A DNA stretch of 64,000 nt from Mesobacillus maritimus (GCF_023715205.1 NZ_JAMBNR010000001.1:426877-490876), one strand, 5' to 3'; counted from the first letter of the stretch, positions 44,874-53,861 are shown. Translations and numbers: made by a program. The notes: a model not told the origin generated them from the letters alone.

Positions 44874-46097
44874 TTACGATTCAATAGTCAAAGGCTGATC
44901 AACTTGGTGCACTTCCTCACTATTCTTCATCTTAATGGTTAATAAAAACCCAACCCCTAAACAAACTGCACAAAGGAAAAAGGCTGTTCTAAATCCACCG
45001 AAACCCTCGATAATCGCACCTGCAATTGTCGGTCCAATAAATTGTCCTAAGGCGAAATAAAATGTAACATAGCCAAAAGCAATTGACATTTCACTAGGCT
45101 TAACATAATCCATACTGGATGCCTGGACCAAAGTAAATAACCCTGTTACGGTACAGCTCATTAATATAATATGCAACGAAAACCCAAGAAGAGTAGGAAA
45201 AAAGACGGGAATCATCATCGCAATTGTGGTAATGGTAGTGGTCGCCATCAACGAGAACCTTCTTCCTAAACGGTCAGAGATTGCTCCCCATATGAACCCA
45301 CTAAAAATTGATAGAATTCCATTGATAGCCATTAACCGCCCAGCGATTGCGGTAGATATCCCTGATTCAATCATAAAACTCATGACAAAAATGACTTGAA
45401 CAATATAAGTAAGCCCTACAATTCCATACAAAACCCCAACACGGATCACATTCGAATTTTTATAAATATTCTTTATCCTAGTGTTAGATGTATCAGCTTT
45501 AGTTTCTGACTTAGCAACAGGCGGATTTTGAATAAACAAAAGCGATAGAATTAGCACAATAAATCCAATCGCAGCATAGAACCCCCACGTTACACGCCAA
45601 CCAACTATCGGGTATAGACCTGCTAAGTATGGGACAATTATTCCCGCAAGGAGCATACCGATACCAGCTCCACTTGTTACAAGACCAATGATTAGACCTT
45701 TTTGTAATGGGAATTGTGCAACAACTAAGGAGATAAAAGGTGTGTAAGTAAAAGCCGTACCTACTCCAAGAAAAAGCATGAAGACAATCGTAAGCCCATA
45801 CCACGAGGAGAAGGACAGCCCTAAAAAGCCAAAGGTAACAAGTGAAATTCCTAATAAAACTGTTCGTCTTCCTCCCCATTTTGAAGCTAGAATACCAGCA
45901 AAAACAACAGTTCCTAAGTACCCTAATGAAGTCGTCGTTCCAAGATAACCAGCTTCTTGATAGCTAATTTCCAGGCCTTCTTTCATAAAAGGCAATATGA
46001 CTCCAAATGATAAACGAGCAAATGCCAACACGACCATTGTTGTCAACATTCCAACGATGCCATAAATCCAAAAATGATTATTTTGTTTTCGTTCCAT
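44874..46097 (-). CDS. MFS transporter (YbfB/YjiJ-like)
   Basis: A 407-residue 12-helix major facilitator protein. Motif A-like ASKWGGRRTVL follows helix 2 and is repeated as GAISDRLGRRFSL after helix 8. The N-terminus (VVLAFARLSFGVILPFMKEGL) resembles the YbfB/YjiJ group. The nucleoside hydrolase start lies 43 bases downstream, so nucleoside uptake is the best guess for the substrate. ATG follows GGGGTG. Confidence 0.84.
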   Translation of the reverse strand: MERKQNNHFWIYGIVGMLTTMVVLAFARLSFGVILPFMKEGLEISYQEAGYLGTTTSLGYLGTVVFAGILASKWGGRRTVLLGISLVTFGFLGLSFSSWYGLTIVFMLFLGVGTAFTYTPFISLVVAQFPLQKGLIIGLVTSGAGIGMLLAGIIVPYLAGLYPIVGWRVTWGFYAAIGFIVLILSLLFIQNPPVAKSETKADTSNTRIKNIYKNSNVIRVGVLYGIVGLTYIVQVIFVMSFMIESGISTAIAGRLMAINGILSIFSGFIWGAISDRLGRRFSLMATTTITTIAMMIPVFFPTLLGFSLHIILMSCTVTGLFTLVQASSMDYVKPSEMSIAFGYVTFYFALGQFIGPTIAGAIIEGFGGFRTAFFLCAVCLGVGFLLTIKMKNSEEVHQVDQPLTIES

Positions 46098-46305
46098 ACT
46101 TTTTCACCCCATACCCCTTTGCTATGTACAAATCTGTTCATTTTCCATTAAATGTACCACTAATTGTCAATATATTCAAATAATTCAAACTAAAACTTAT
46201 AATTCTCACTCACTTTTCGTGAAAATTATAAAACATGTTTTCCTTGCCAAGTCGATTTTGTTATCATAGAGTTGTAAAGATGATGATTTAAAAGGAGTCT
46301 TTAAC

Positions 46306-46491
46306 ATGGAAAAAGATCAAGCAAATGAAAAACCAGAATATGACTTAACGAAAATATATGATTACAATGAGTACCCCGATAAAGTCAGTGGCCGATGTGA
46401 TAACTGCGGGAATGTGTTATTCAATAGTTCTGTTAAGAATTTTGTATTTATCCGCGAATGTCGCAAATGTGGTATGAAAAAGAGAATTTAA
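46306..46491 (+). CDS. Small zinc-ribbon protein
   Basis: A 61-residue protein with two CxxC knuckles (CDNC near residue 36 and CRKC near 56), making a single zinc ribbon. The N-terminus is charged and the C-terminus basic (MKKRI). ATG at 46306 follows AAAAGGAGT at good spacing, so the gene is probably real. Function unknown; such ribbons often bind nucleic acid. Confidence 0.75.
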   Translation: MEKDQANEKPEYDLTKIYDYNEYPDKVSGRCDNCGNVLFNSSVKNFVFIRECRKCGMKKRI

Positions 46492-46519
46492 TTCATCAAA
46501 TAACCCTTACAACCCAAAA

Positions 46520-46560
46520 AAGGACACGATTCTAACTTTGGGAAGTTGTTTCGTGTCCTT
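46520..46560 (-). terminator. Terminator of the DUF3231 operon
   Basis: AAGGACACGA and TCGTGTCCTT pair around a long loop and are followed by T residues on the minus strand, 8 bases past the stop codon. Confidence 0.8.
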
Positions 46561-46567
46561 GCGTTAT

Positions 46568-47587
46568 TCAATCTCTATGTTTCGATAGCTCATCGCGGCT
46601 TGCAGCTTTTGGTGGCTCTTCCATCCAACCATGATTAATCATAATGTTTGCGCCATCTTCAACATATAACCCTATATCAAGTAGTAGCTTGCCGTACATT
46701 GCCCCCAAATCTCTCCTTGCACCTAGGGACATTGCATTTCCATAGGCCCTGATTTTCATCGAAAACATTTCAATTTTGTGAGCTAACATTACTTTATCCG
46801 CAAATGGCGACACCGTGGAGGTTGTCACGAAATCATCCAATAACGGCGGGGATGGCAGGTTTTCTTTTTGTAAATGATTGGAACAAACTGCAATATGCTT
46901 TTGTGTTAAGTTTTTACCTCTCAAGAAGAAATTCCGGACTTGGTCATTTTTAGCAACTTGACTGAAACCTATTAATAGTACTTTACTAATGACATTCGTA
47001 TCAATTATATCGTATAAATGCGTTACTTCAAGTGCGCTTAGCGGCCTAACATTCCCAAAAAAACCGTTCAAATAATTTTGTTTTTTTAGGAAATCAACTT
47101 TATCAGGAATCGGAATCATTGGAGGTTTCTTTAAAAGACCCTTTTCAATTAATAAGTCATTTGCGTTATTAACAAGTTCAATGGTCGCTGCACAACTATC
47201 TATAAAAAACTCTCTTACGTCTTTTTCAACCATTAAGGGAATTGCTATCGAATAAAGGCTCAAGGCCGTTTTCGAAGCATAACGCAAATAATAAAGGTAA
47301 TATTCATCCGTAAACAATCTTGGGGCATTAACATCGACATCTTTCTCCGTGAATCCAATCGGCGTTGCAAAGTCTTCCTCTTTAAAGAAATCTTTAATTT
47401 TTGTTAAAAATGAATTCCCTAAATCAAGACCTTGTTTAACCATTTTTTCGATTTCAGGGTCTTCTACATTATTAAGGAAATAACTTAAAATACATTTAGA
47501 AAGGGTATTCCCCGTATAGGTTGCCCATAGTTTTCCAATTTCCACAGAGGTATACTTTTCATGATAAGTCAATTTCTTATCGTCCAT
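46568..47587 (-). CDS. DUF3231 protein with two tandem domains
   Basis: A 339-residue helical protein of the Bacillus DUF3231 family. The sequence divides into two similar halves of about 160 residues, each with a LG-x-F/N-x-FL helix start and ending with a pro-rich linker (GLLKKPPMIP near residue 152, GWMEEPPKA near 327). A ferritin-like helical bundle is likely, but no complete iron site was identified. It is the second gene of a two-gene unit, 19 bases after the gene at 47607-48110. Confidence 0.85.
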   Translation of the reverse strand: MDDKKLTYHEKYTSVEIGKLWATYTGNTLSKCILSYFLNNVEDPEIEKMVKQGLDLGNSFLTKIKDFFKEEDFATPIGFTEKDVDVNAPRLFTDEYYLYYLRYASKTALSLYSIAIPLMVEKDVREFFIDSCAATIELVNNANDLLIEKGLLKKPPMIPIPDKVDFLKKQNYLNGFFGNVRPLSALEVTHLYDIIDTNVISKVLLIGFSQVAKNDQVRNFFLRGKNLTQKHIAVCSNHLQKENLPSPPLLDDFVTTSTVSPFADKVMLAHKIEMFSMKIRAYGNAMSLGARRDLGAMYGKLLLDIGLYVEDGANIMINHGWMEEPPKAASRDELSKHRD

Positions 47588-47606
47588 AACACATCCCCTA
47601 TTTAGT

Positions 47607-48110
47607 TTATTGTTTAGTTTTTACAATAGGCGAAGTTCTATCCACATTATTAGTCTTAGTATTTCCCGTTTCATTCGGTCCATCTGTTGAAATGACTTGA
47701 TCCTTTCTCTCTTTTAAAATGTCCTGAATAATTTCAATATGAGTCGCTGCCCATGCACGTTCACGAAAATGAAGAATGACACTTAAAGATAAAGTCAATA
47801 GATACACAACACAAAAGGCAATCCACAAAAGAATCCCATCTCGAAAAAGAAATTCTTGAATTTGATTAGAAAACAAAAACAACATCCAGGGGACGGAAGA
47901 GACAAAGATTGGAATCATCCCCGAGCCATTTTTCTCTTTAGTCATTCGGTAAAAAATTAACTTCAATGTTGCACTGTCTAGCTTATAATAAAGTTGTTTT
48001 ATTTCTTCGACTTCTGATAACTCTTTCATGTTATTGAAGGATTGTTCCTGAGCGGATGCCTGCTTAATTCGTAGATACAATTTGTGGGCATCGCCTCGAA
48101 ATGAATACAT
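47607..48110 (-). CDS. Hypothetical two-helix membrane protein
   Basis: A 167-residue protein with two transmembrane helices in the middle (MIPIFVSSVPWMLFLFS and GILLWIAFCVVYLLTLSLSVIL) and polar, charged ends. The C-terminal 40 residues are rich in Asn and Thr. Unrecognised. ATG at 48110 is 10 bases after GGAGG, better than the ATG at 48119 that touches it. It probably forms an operon with the DUF3231 gene. Confidence 0.65.
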   Translation of the reverse strand: MYSFRGDAHKLYLRIKQASAQEQSFNNMKELSEVEEIKQLYYKLDSATLKLIFYRMTKEKNGSGMIPIFVSSVPWMLFLFSNQIQEFLFRDGILLWIAFCVVYLLTLSLSVILHFRERAWAATHIEIIQDILKERKDQVISTDGPNETGNTKTNNVDRTSPIVKTKQ

Positions 48111-48264
48111 ACTTACCATCCCTCCATTTATAACGGTTTTAACCTATTTTTGCTTCAGTTAAGTTATATCGAACCTAGATAAATTCGTTTTACGACTATT
48201 TCTTTAGCGTGAACAAGTTAGGTCAATTTATGTAAACGTAATGTATCTGATTTAATCAAAATAA

Positions 48265-48296
48265 AAAGGATACAATCGATTCCGATTGTATCCTTT
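48265..48296 (-). terminator. Terminator of the YwnF-like gene
   Basis: AAAGGATACAATCG and CGATTGTATCCTTT pair perfectly around four bases. A T-run follows on the minus strand. Confidence 0.92.
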
Positions 48297-48298
48297 GA

Positions 48299-48742
48299 TT
48301 ATGATGTCAGCATTCGTTTCCGGTTTTCTTCTTCATTTAGAAATTGGATAAAGGAATTCATCATTTTTCCAATTGATTGTGCTTTAATCAATTCAATATA
48401 CATTTTCTTATGATAATCGTTTGCAACTTCACTATTTTGTATTCTGGTGATCATAAACTCAGCACTGATTTTTTGTAATTCTTTTCGCTGCATTTTTATT
48501 TCTTTATATAAAGCCATTCCAATTGCACCAATAATGGCTAAAAACAACACCAAAGGCAATGTGTCACGGTTTAGGGCTCCAAAGAAAATCAAACTCACTA
48601 GATTAAATATCGAAACTCCCAATAATGGAAACGTCCATAACGAGTATTTTGTCATTTTTTTCATCGCTGGGCTAATAATTCTCTCTAGTTTTTCCAATTC
48701 TTTTTTTACATGCAAAGGCATTTCTTTCATTGTCAAATTCAT
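48299..48742 (-). CDS. YwnF/DUF5392-like membrane protein
   Basis: A 147-residue protein with an amphipathic N-terminus (MKEMPLHVKKELEKLERII), two membrane helices (LLGVSIFNLVSLIFFGAL and LPLVLFLAIIGAIGMAL) and a charged C-terminal coiled region. The plan resembles B. subtilis YwnF, but this assignment is from memory of the general pattern. It is 160 bases downstream of the orphan manganese-type riboswitch, with two terminators between, so it probably has its own promoter. Confidence 0.6.
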   Translation of the reverse strand: MNLTMKEMPLHVKKELEKLERIISPAMKKMTKYSLWTFPLLGVSIFNLVSLIFFGALNRDTLPLVLFLAIIGAIGMALYKEIKMQRKELQKISAEFMITRIQNSEVANDYHKKMYIELIKAQSIGKMMNSFIQFLNEEENRKRMLTS

Positions 48743-48905
48743 ATTTTTCCCTCCGTATGATTTTTAACATCTGTCTCCCTTATTCTCTATAGTTAGAATC
48801 CAATACAAATATTACGCCGAAACAGTTATTTACTTTTTTTATGGGGATTAACAAACATTGCCTAAGGCTTCCGCCCTCCATTTTTAAAAGATGAACTTTC
48901 AACAA

Positions 48906-48937
48906 AAAAGACTTTTACCCTTTGGTAAAAGTCTTTT
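48906..48937 (-). terminator. Second terminator after the manganese-type riboswitch
   Basis: AAAAGACTTTTACC and GGTAAAAGTCTTTT pair perfectly around four bases and are followed by six T residues on the minus strand. It stands only 8 bases beyond the riboswitch terminator and would stop any transcript that the riboswitch lets through. Confidence 0.9.
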
Positions 48938-48945
48938 CTAAAAAT

Positions 48946-48987
48946 AAAGACCTCTACCAATTCATATGACAAATTGATAAAGGTCTT
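48946..48987 (-). terminator. Riboswitch-controlled terminator
   Basis: AAGACCTTTATCAATTT pairs with the downstream AATTGGTAGAGGTCTTT, and a T-rich run follows on the minus strand. Its upstream arm overlaps the 3' strand of the aptamer's closing helix, the expected mutually exclusive arrangement. Confidence 0.85.
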
Positions 48988-49072
48988 GCTAACAACGTAA
49001 AAGGTTGCCAACAAAGCCGAGAGATATCTCTCCGTAATGACGACTTTGCTGTTAAAGCTACTCCCCTTTAAA
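48976..49072 (-). promoter_or_regulatory. yybP-ykoY (manganese) riboswitch
   Basis: The minus strand reads AAAGGGGAGTAGC, AGCAAAGTCGTCATTACGG, a GAGAGATATCTCTC hairpin, CGGCTTTGTTGGCAACC, and AGCAAGACCTTTATC. These are the conserved blocks of the yybP-ykoY aptamer in the correct order, including both manganese-site loops. Such switches turn on manganese exporters. Here two terminators follow and the next gene is a small membrane protein with no exporter-like sequence. Confidence 0.88.
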
Positions 49073-49076
49073 ACAG

Positions 49077-49127
49077 CTCATTTATACTATACGAATATAG
49101 TATAAATGAGAATGACTAGATAGTCAA
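49077..49127 (-). promoter_or_regulatory. Promoter with overlapping 34-bp palindrome
   Basis: On the minus strand TTGACT (49127-49122), a 17-base spacer and TATACT (49104-49099) form a strong SigA promoter for the riboswitch. A palindrome with 15-base perfect arms and a four-base centre (49077-49110) covers the -10 and the start point. It may be an operator or a 5' RNA hairpin. Confidence 0.75.
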
Positions 49128-49299
49128 TGAGAATGCCTAAGTTGAACCAATTTTAGTTACGTACCTAATGTTAGAACGACAACTAGCAGAGAAAGTCAAA
49201 TATACTCTTTTTTAGGTTATAATCATTCTACTTTTAGAACGATTAGTGATTTTCACTTATGTAAACACTGACCAACGTTTTCTATGTAAAAACACGAAA

Positions 49300-50355
49300 T
49301 TACGAATTCCCCTGACTTTCCCATTTCGCCACTTCTTCGCGCACCATTGGAGCAACTTCTTTTCCTAACAATTCAATTGCCCTCATAACGTCACCATGTG
49401 GCATCGTCCCAACCGGGCAGTGAAGCATAAAACGAGTAATGCCAACATTTTTCCGAAGATGAATGATTTTATCGGCAACATACTTAGAATCCCCCACGTA
49501 TAAGGCCCCTTCAAAACTACGTGCAAAATCAAAGCTTGAGCGATCATAAGGTCCCCATCCTCGTTCACGTCCAAGTTTGTTCATCGCTTGTTGGGTTGAA
49601 GGAAAAAACTTATCAGCAGCTGTCTCCATATCTTCGGCAATAAATCCATGTGAATGAGAGGCCACTGTTAATTTTTCGGGATTATGTCCAGCTTTTGTTG
49701 CGGCTCGTTTATACAAACGAACAAGCGGTTCGAATTGCAATGGCCGTCCACCGATAATGGCTAAAACTAGTGGCAATCCTAACATTCCTGCTCGTACGAC
49801 CGATTCAGCATTCCCTCCACTACCGATCCATACAGGCAGTGGATTTTGCACAGGTCGAGGATACACACCACGATTGTGAATAGATGGTCGATGGCCACCT
49901 CTCCAGTTGACAATCTCATTGTCGCGGATGTTTAACAACAGTTCGAGCTTTTCTTCAAAGAGTTCATCATAATCACTTAAATCATAGCCAAACAGCGGAA
50001 ACGATTCGATAAACGAACCCCGTCCAGCCATAATTTCAGCTCTTCCGTTTGAAACTGCATCTAAAGTGGCGAAGTCTTGATAAACGCGGACAGGGTCAGC
50101 GGATGACAACACAGTCACAGCACTTGTGAGCCGGATTCGTTCCGTTTGCGAAGCGGCAGCGGCTAAAATCACGGCAGGTGCAGAAGCAGCGTAATCTTCA
50201 CGGTGGTGTTCCCCAACACCAAAAACATCTAATCCAACTTGGTCTGCTAATACAATTTCTTCAACCACTTCACGTATTCGCTTCGCATGGCTTACGACCT
50301 CCCCTGTTTGAGGGTCTGGTGTTGTTTCAACAAATGTACTTAATCCTATCTCCAT
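49300..50355 (-). CDS. LLM-class flavin-dependent oxidoreductase
   Basis: A 351-residue luciferase-like monooxygenase, distinct from the one at 26738-27739. The N-terminus MEIGLSTFVETTPDPQTGE and then VFGVGEHHREDYAASAPAVILAAAA, FATLDAVSNGRAEIMAGRGS and IHNRGVYPRPVQNPLPVWIGSGG are family segments with the flavin-contacting residues. Substrate unknown. ATG at 50355 lies 8 bases after AGGAG; GTG at 50364 overlaps that site. Monocistronic. Confidence 0.9.
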   Translation of the reverse strand: MEIGLSTFVETTPDPQTGEVVSHAKRIREVVEEIVLADQVGLDVFGVGEHHREDYAASAPAVILAAAASQTERIRLTSAVTVLSSADPVRVYQDFATLDAVSNGRAEIMAGRGSFIESFPLFGYDLSDYDELFEEKLELLLNIRDNEIVNWRGGHRPSIHNRGVYPRPVQNPLPVWIGSGGNAESVVRAGMLGLPLVLAIIGGRPLQFEPLVRLYKRAATKAGHNPEKLTVASHSHGFIAEDMETAADKFFPSTQQAMNKLGRERGWGPYDRSSFDFARSFEGALYVGDSKYVADKIIHLRKNVGITRFMLHCPVGTMPHGDVMRAIELLGKEVAPMVREEVAKWESQGNS

Positions 50356-50722
50356 ATTTGTCACTCCTATTATCTTTAATAAATCGGAAAATTTACTTAT
50401 TTACAAACTATTTGGTTGTTTCTAACTCTCACTATTGTACCAAAGATAGGAAATATTCTCTTACATATACTATCGCTTATCAAGGCATATAGATACATTT
50501 TTTGGTTTAAGGACTTTAAAAATGGCAACCCTAAAAAATGCATAATATCGTATCTTTCCTCCCCCTTAGCTTCCGACCTACTTTTACTGAATTTAAAATA
50601 AGCACCTTACCAATTTTGTATTTATTCGTATTACTAATGTGTCAAGCATCTCTTTAGAAAATGACTAAAAAGAAAGATAGTTTGTAACCATGCTTGCAAA
50701 CAATTAAATTGAAGGTGAAACT
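50356..50722. other. Intergenic region between divergent genes
   Basis: About 360 AT-rich bases between the LLM gene and the chromate transporter genes. No hairpin, repeat copy or recognisable RNA element was seen. Confidence 0.45.
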
Positions 50723-51316
50723 GTGAACAAGATGAATTCAAGATTACACACCATCTTTTGGTCTTTCTTTAAAATTAGCCCTGTTACCTTTGGTGGCGGA
50801 TTTGCGATGATCCCATTCATAACAAAAGAAATCGTTGAGAATCGAAAATGGTTAACCGAAGAGGAGATGGCTGATTTATTAGCTTTAGCTCAAACCCTCC
50901 CAGGATCGGTCGCAGTAAATACGGCTACTTTTATTGGCTATCGCCTTAAAGGCCTGTATGGGGCGATTGTTGCTATAATGGGTATTTCTTTGCCCACATT
51001 TTTTATCATGTTGGTGTTAGGTGGGCTATATTATTTTTTTCAATCGAATCCATTAGTTAAGGGAGCCTTTAGGGGAATGGGTACAACCATTGTTGCTCTT
51101 ATGGTCTATTCTGCGATAAAAATAGCAAAAACATCTATTGTCGATAAACCAACTTTTTTCTTGTTGGTTCTCTCGATTCCAATTCTATTTTATATCCATC
51201 CGTTAGTTGTGCTTTTTATCGGTGCCTTATTAGGCATTATTAATTGGTCGATTCTGAGAAGGTTTGGTTTTTTCCAAAAACAAGCGACAAAACGAATGAT
51301 GGGAAAATCGGGGTAA
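50723..51316 (+). CDS. Chromate transporter, first half (short-chain CHR)
   Basis: A 197-residue membrane protein of the CHR family. It contains SPVTFGGGFAMIPFITKEIVE, the TLPGSVAVNTATFIGYRLKG motif and about five helices. Short CHR proteins occur as pairs of neighbouring genes whose products together correspond to one full-length ChrA. The next gene 32 bases downstream is the partner. They export chromate or import sulfate-like oxyanions; resistance is not proven by sequence. Starts with GTG after GAAGGTG. Confidence 0.9.
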   Translation: MNKMNSRLHTIFWSFFKISPVTFGGGFAMIPFITKEIVENRKWLTEEEMADLLALAQTLPGSVAVNTATFIGYRLKGLYGAIVAIMGISLPTFFIMLVLGGLYYFFQSNPLVKGAFRGMGTTIVALMVYSAIKIAKTSIVDKPTFFLLVLSIPILFYIHPLVVLFIGALLGIINWSILRRFGFFQKQATKRMMGKSG

Positions 51317-51348
51317 TGTTTTGACGTGTAAAATGGAGTTGTTGATTC

Positions 51349-51888
51349 ATGTTAACAGATTTATTTTTCACATTTTTTATCATTGGATTAGGTTCATTTG
51401 GAGGAGGGTATGCAATACTACCTGTCATTGAACATGAAAGTGTTCATCATGGCTGGATGACAACACAAGAATTCACTCACCTAGTTGGAGTAGCTGGAAT
51501 GGCACCTGGGCCAATTGCAACAAACATTACTGTGCTTGTAGGGTTTTCTATTAATGGATGGTTAGGTGCCATCGTTTCAGCTGTAGGAATAACACTTCCT
51601 TCCTTCCTCCTTGTTATCCTTATATACTCTTTTTTAATGAAATTTCGTCAAAAGAAGGCAGTTAGCGCCGCTTTTTATGGAATGAAACCTGTTGTGACAG
51701 GTTTAATCATTTTTGCATCCATAAAGTTTGCTCTTGCGAACGGTGTCATTTCAATTTATTTTACCATTCAATATATCAGTCTAGTAGCCCTGTTTATCTT
51801 ATCTTTATTTGCCTTATTTAAATTGAACTGGCATCCGGCCCTTATTATTGTGGCTTCAGGAATGATTGGTGCGGTTATTTATTCGTAA
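51349..51888 (+). CDS. Chromate transporter, second half (short-chain CHR)
   Basis: The partner CHR subunit, 179 residues. The FGGGYAILPVIEHESV motif and GMAPGPIATNITVLVGFSING mirror the signature of the first half in opposite membrane orientation. About five helices. ATG at 51349 follows GGAG. The two genes resemble B. subtilis ywrB/ywrA in arrangement. A terminator follows at 52023-52059. Confidence 0.9.
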   Translation: MLTDLFFTFFIIGLGSFGGGYAILPVIEHESVHHGWMTTQEFTHLVGVAGMAPGPIATNITVLVGFSINGWLGAIVSAVGITLPSFLLVILIYSFLMKFRQKKAVSAAFYGMKPVVTGLIIFASIKFALANGVISIYFTIQYISLVALFILSLFALFKLNWHPALIIVASGMIGAVIYS

Positions 51889-52022
51889 TCTAACACACTT
51901 TTCTAGCTCAATTCTAACTTATGACTGGTGATAGCAAGATGGGGCTTATTGTTTAGAAATCCATATTAGTTAAAGAAAGTATCTTCGTTAAAGTTGAATT
52001 TACATTTGGTTATTCTTTTTAT

Positions 52023-52059
52023 AAAAGCAGTCCATTATTAAAAATGAACTGCTTTTTTT
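52023..52059 (+). terminator. Terminator of the chromate transporter operon
   Basis: AAAAGCAGT and ACTGCTTTT pair, with a second inner stem, and seven T residues follow. Confidence 0.85.
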
Positions 52060-52078
52060 AGCATTGAAAAGGATACGT

Positions 52079-52864
52079 TTAGAGGAGGCCCACCATCTGG
52101 AGACCATGTAAAATACCATCATCTTCTACAGATTCTGTAACATGTTTTGCGACAGCTTTTACTTCTTCTTTCCCATTCCCCATTGCCACACTGTTTTTAA
52201 CCGTAGTAAGCATTTCGATGTCGTTTAATCCATCGCCGAAAGCATAAACACGGTCTTCAGAGAATCCTAGTTTCTGAACAATTTTCTCAATTCCTTTTGC
52301 TTTTGAACCACCGTTAGGTAAAATATCAACGGATACAGGATGCCATCTTACAAAATCAAAGTCTGTAAATTGTCGTTCGTACTGCTGTTCTTCCCCTTCT
52401 GGACAAAATAGCAAGGTTTGATAGAGGTCTCGACCTTTATAATAATGAGGGTCGTGTGTAGGAAACTGCTCAATCTTAAGGGTACTGATGCTCTCCGTAA
52501 TAAAACCATGCTCAGGCACATTTGCTTTCATGTCCTCGTGATCCATAAACACAACCGGATGCTCATTTTCCAGTGCAGCTTCGGTTAACTTTTCAAGCGA
52601 AGAAACATTTAACGGATTTGTATAGACTACTTCTCCATTTAACACAACATATTGACCGTTATAACTAACAAACGTATTAATTCCAAGTTCTTTTCGTAAA
52701 CCTTCATACATGAAAGGAGCACGCCCTGTTGCTATTGCTACTTCATGCCCATGTTTCTTCAGTTCAAAAATTGCTTTCTTTGTTGTAGAGGGAAGTTTTT
52801 TATCATGGTCTAATAAAGTTCCGTCAATATCAAAAAAGATCACACTTCGTTCCGTCATAATCAT
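52079..52864 (-). CDS. Cof-type HAD-IIB phosphatase
   Basis: A 261-residue haloacid dehalogenase phosphatase. Motif I is FFDIDGTLLD near residue 10, motif II AIATGRAP, and motif III/IV AFGDGLNDIEMLTTV with the preceding KGIEKI Lys. A C2B cap lies in the middle. These are cytosolic sugar phosphatases or general dephosphorylating enzymes with broad specificity. Tandem ATGs separated by one codon make the exact start uncertain. Monocistronic. Confidence 0.92.
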   Translation of the reverse strand: MIMTERSVIFFDIDGTLLDHDKKLPSTTKKAIFELKKHGHEVAIATGRAPFMYEGLRKELGINTFVSYNGQYVVLNGEVVYTNPLNVSSLEKLTEAALENEHPVVFMDHEDMKANVPEHGFITESISTLKIEQFPTHDPHYYKGRDLYQTLLFCPEGEEQQYERQFTDFDFVRWHPVSVDILPNGGSKAKGIEKIVQKLGFSEDRVYAFGDGLNDIEMLTTVKNSVAMGNGKEEVKAVAKHVTESVEDDGILHGLQMVGLL

Positions 52865-52983
52865 TCCAACTTTCTGTTATGTAATCAAACTCCTAAATTA
52901 CCTCTATTGTTAACATATTTTCCCCCATACGTAAAAAGATATGATTTTTTACTTTGTCACACTAGTTAATCTAATCCCATAAA

Positions 52984-53018
52984 AAAAGTCAATCGAAGTC
53001 TTTTCCGATTGACTTTTT
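52984..53018 (-). terminator. Terminator of the WrbA-like gene
   Basis: AAAGTCAATCG and CGATTGACTTT pair around a loop. Seven T residues follow on the minus strand. Confidence 0.88.
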
Positions 53019-53021
53019 CCA

Positions 53022-53633
53022 TTAATGATTTGCTTTTTTAACCCACTCCGCAACTGTTACAGTGCGCTTCGCTTGGTGTTTAACCGCAGCTTGTACGTCT
53101 TCAATCATATTACCGTCTTGGTCGACCGTAACACTTGTGCCGTATGGATTCCCCCCTGCACCAAATAGAACAGGATCTGTATATCCAGGTGTCGCAATAA
53201 TCGCTCCCCAGTGCATCATACTTGTATATAGGGATAATAATGTAGCCTCCTGCCCACCATGTGGGTTCTGAGCGGATGTCATAGCACTGACCACTTTATT
53301 GACGGTTTTTCCAGTTGCCCAAAGCCCCCCTTGGATATCAAGGAATTGCTTCATTTGAGATGGCATATTCCCAAACCGAGTTGGAACGCTAAAGATAATC
53401 GCATCCGCCCATTCGAGATCATCGCTAGTTGCAACTGGAACATCTTTTGTTTTTTCGACTGTTGCCTTCCACGCTTCATTTCGATCAATGATTGACTGAG
53501 GAGCTAATTCTTCGACTTTAAACATTTTAACGTTGGCTCCCGCGTCTTTCGCACCTGCCTCCGCCCATTGAGCTAGTTGGTAATTAGTTCCACCCATGCT
53601 GTAAAAAATCACGGCTAAGTTAACATCAGACAT
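53022..53633 (-). CDS. WrbA-type NAD(P)H:quinone oxidoreductase
   Basis: A 203-residue flavodoxin-like protein. The FMN phosphate loop appears as YSMGGTNYQLA, and SVPTRFGNMPSQMKQFLD, TSAQNPHGGQEATLLS and TPGYTDPVLFGAGGNPYG follow, all WrbA hallmarks. It reduces quinones by two electrons and so protects against redox cycling. ATG follows AAGGAG. Monocistronic, with its own terminator. Confidence 0.93.
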   Translation of the reverse strand: MSDVNLAVIFYSMGGTNYQLAQWAEAGAKDAGANVKMFKVEELAPQSIIDRNEAWKATVEKTKDVPVATSDDLEWADAIIFSVPTRFGNMPSQMKQFLDIQGGLWATGKTVNKVVSAMTSAQNPHGGQEATLLSLYTSMMHWGAIIATPGYTDPVLFGAGGNPYGTSVTVDQDGNMIEDVQAAVKHQAKRTVTVAEWVKKANH

Positions 53634-53861
53634 TTCTCATTCTCCTTATTTATGAATTCATCCTCACTGGATGTGCACACACATCTCTTATTATTCCTTA
53701 CAATTGAAGACGACATTCATAAAAAAGAGTTTATTTCTCGTCAAATTGTTAACTAATTGCAAAAGCAATTTTCGAGACGAACCTTTCTGAAACCGTATAT
53801 GTTTTGATCGTCTCATCTGCATCAAAATGGGTAAACACAATATCTTTGATAAACCTAATGA

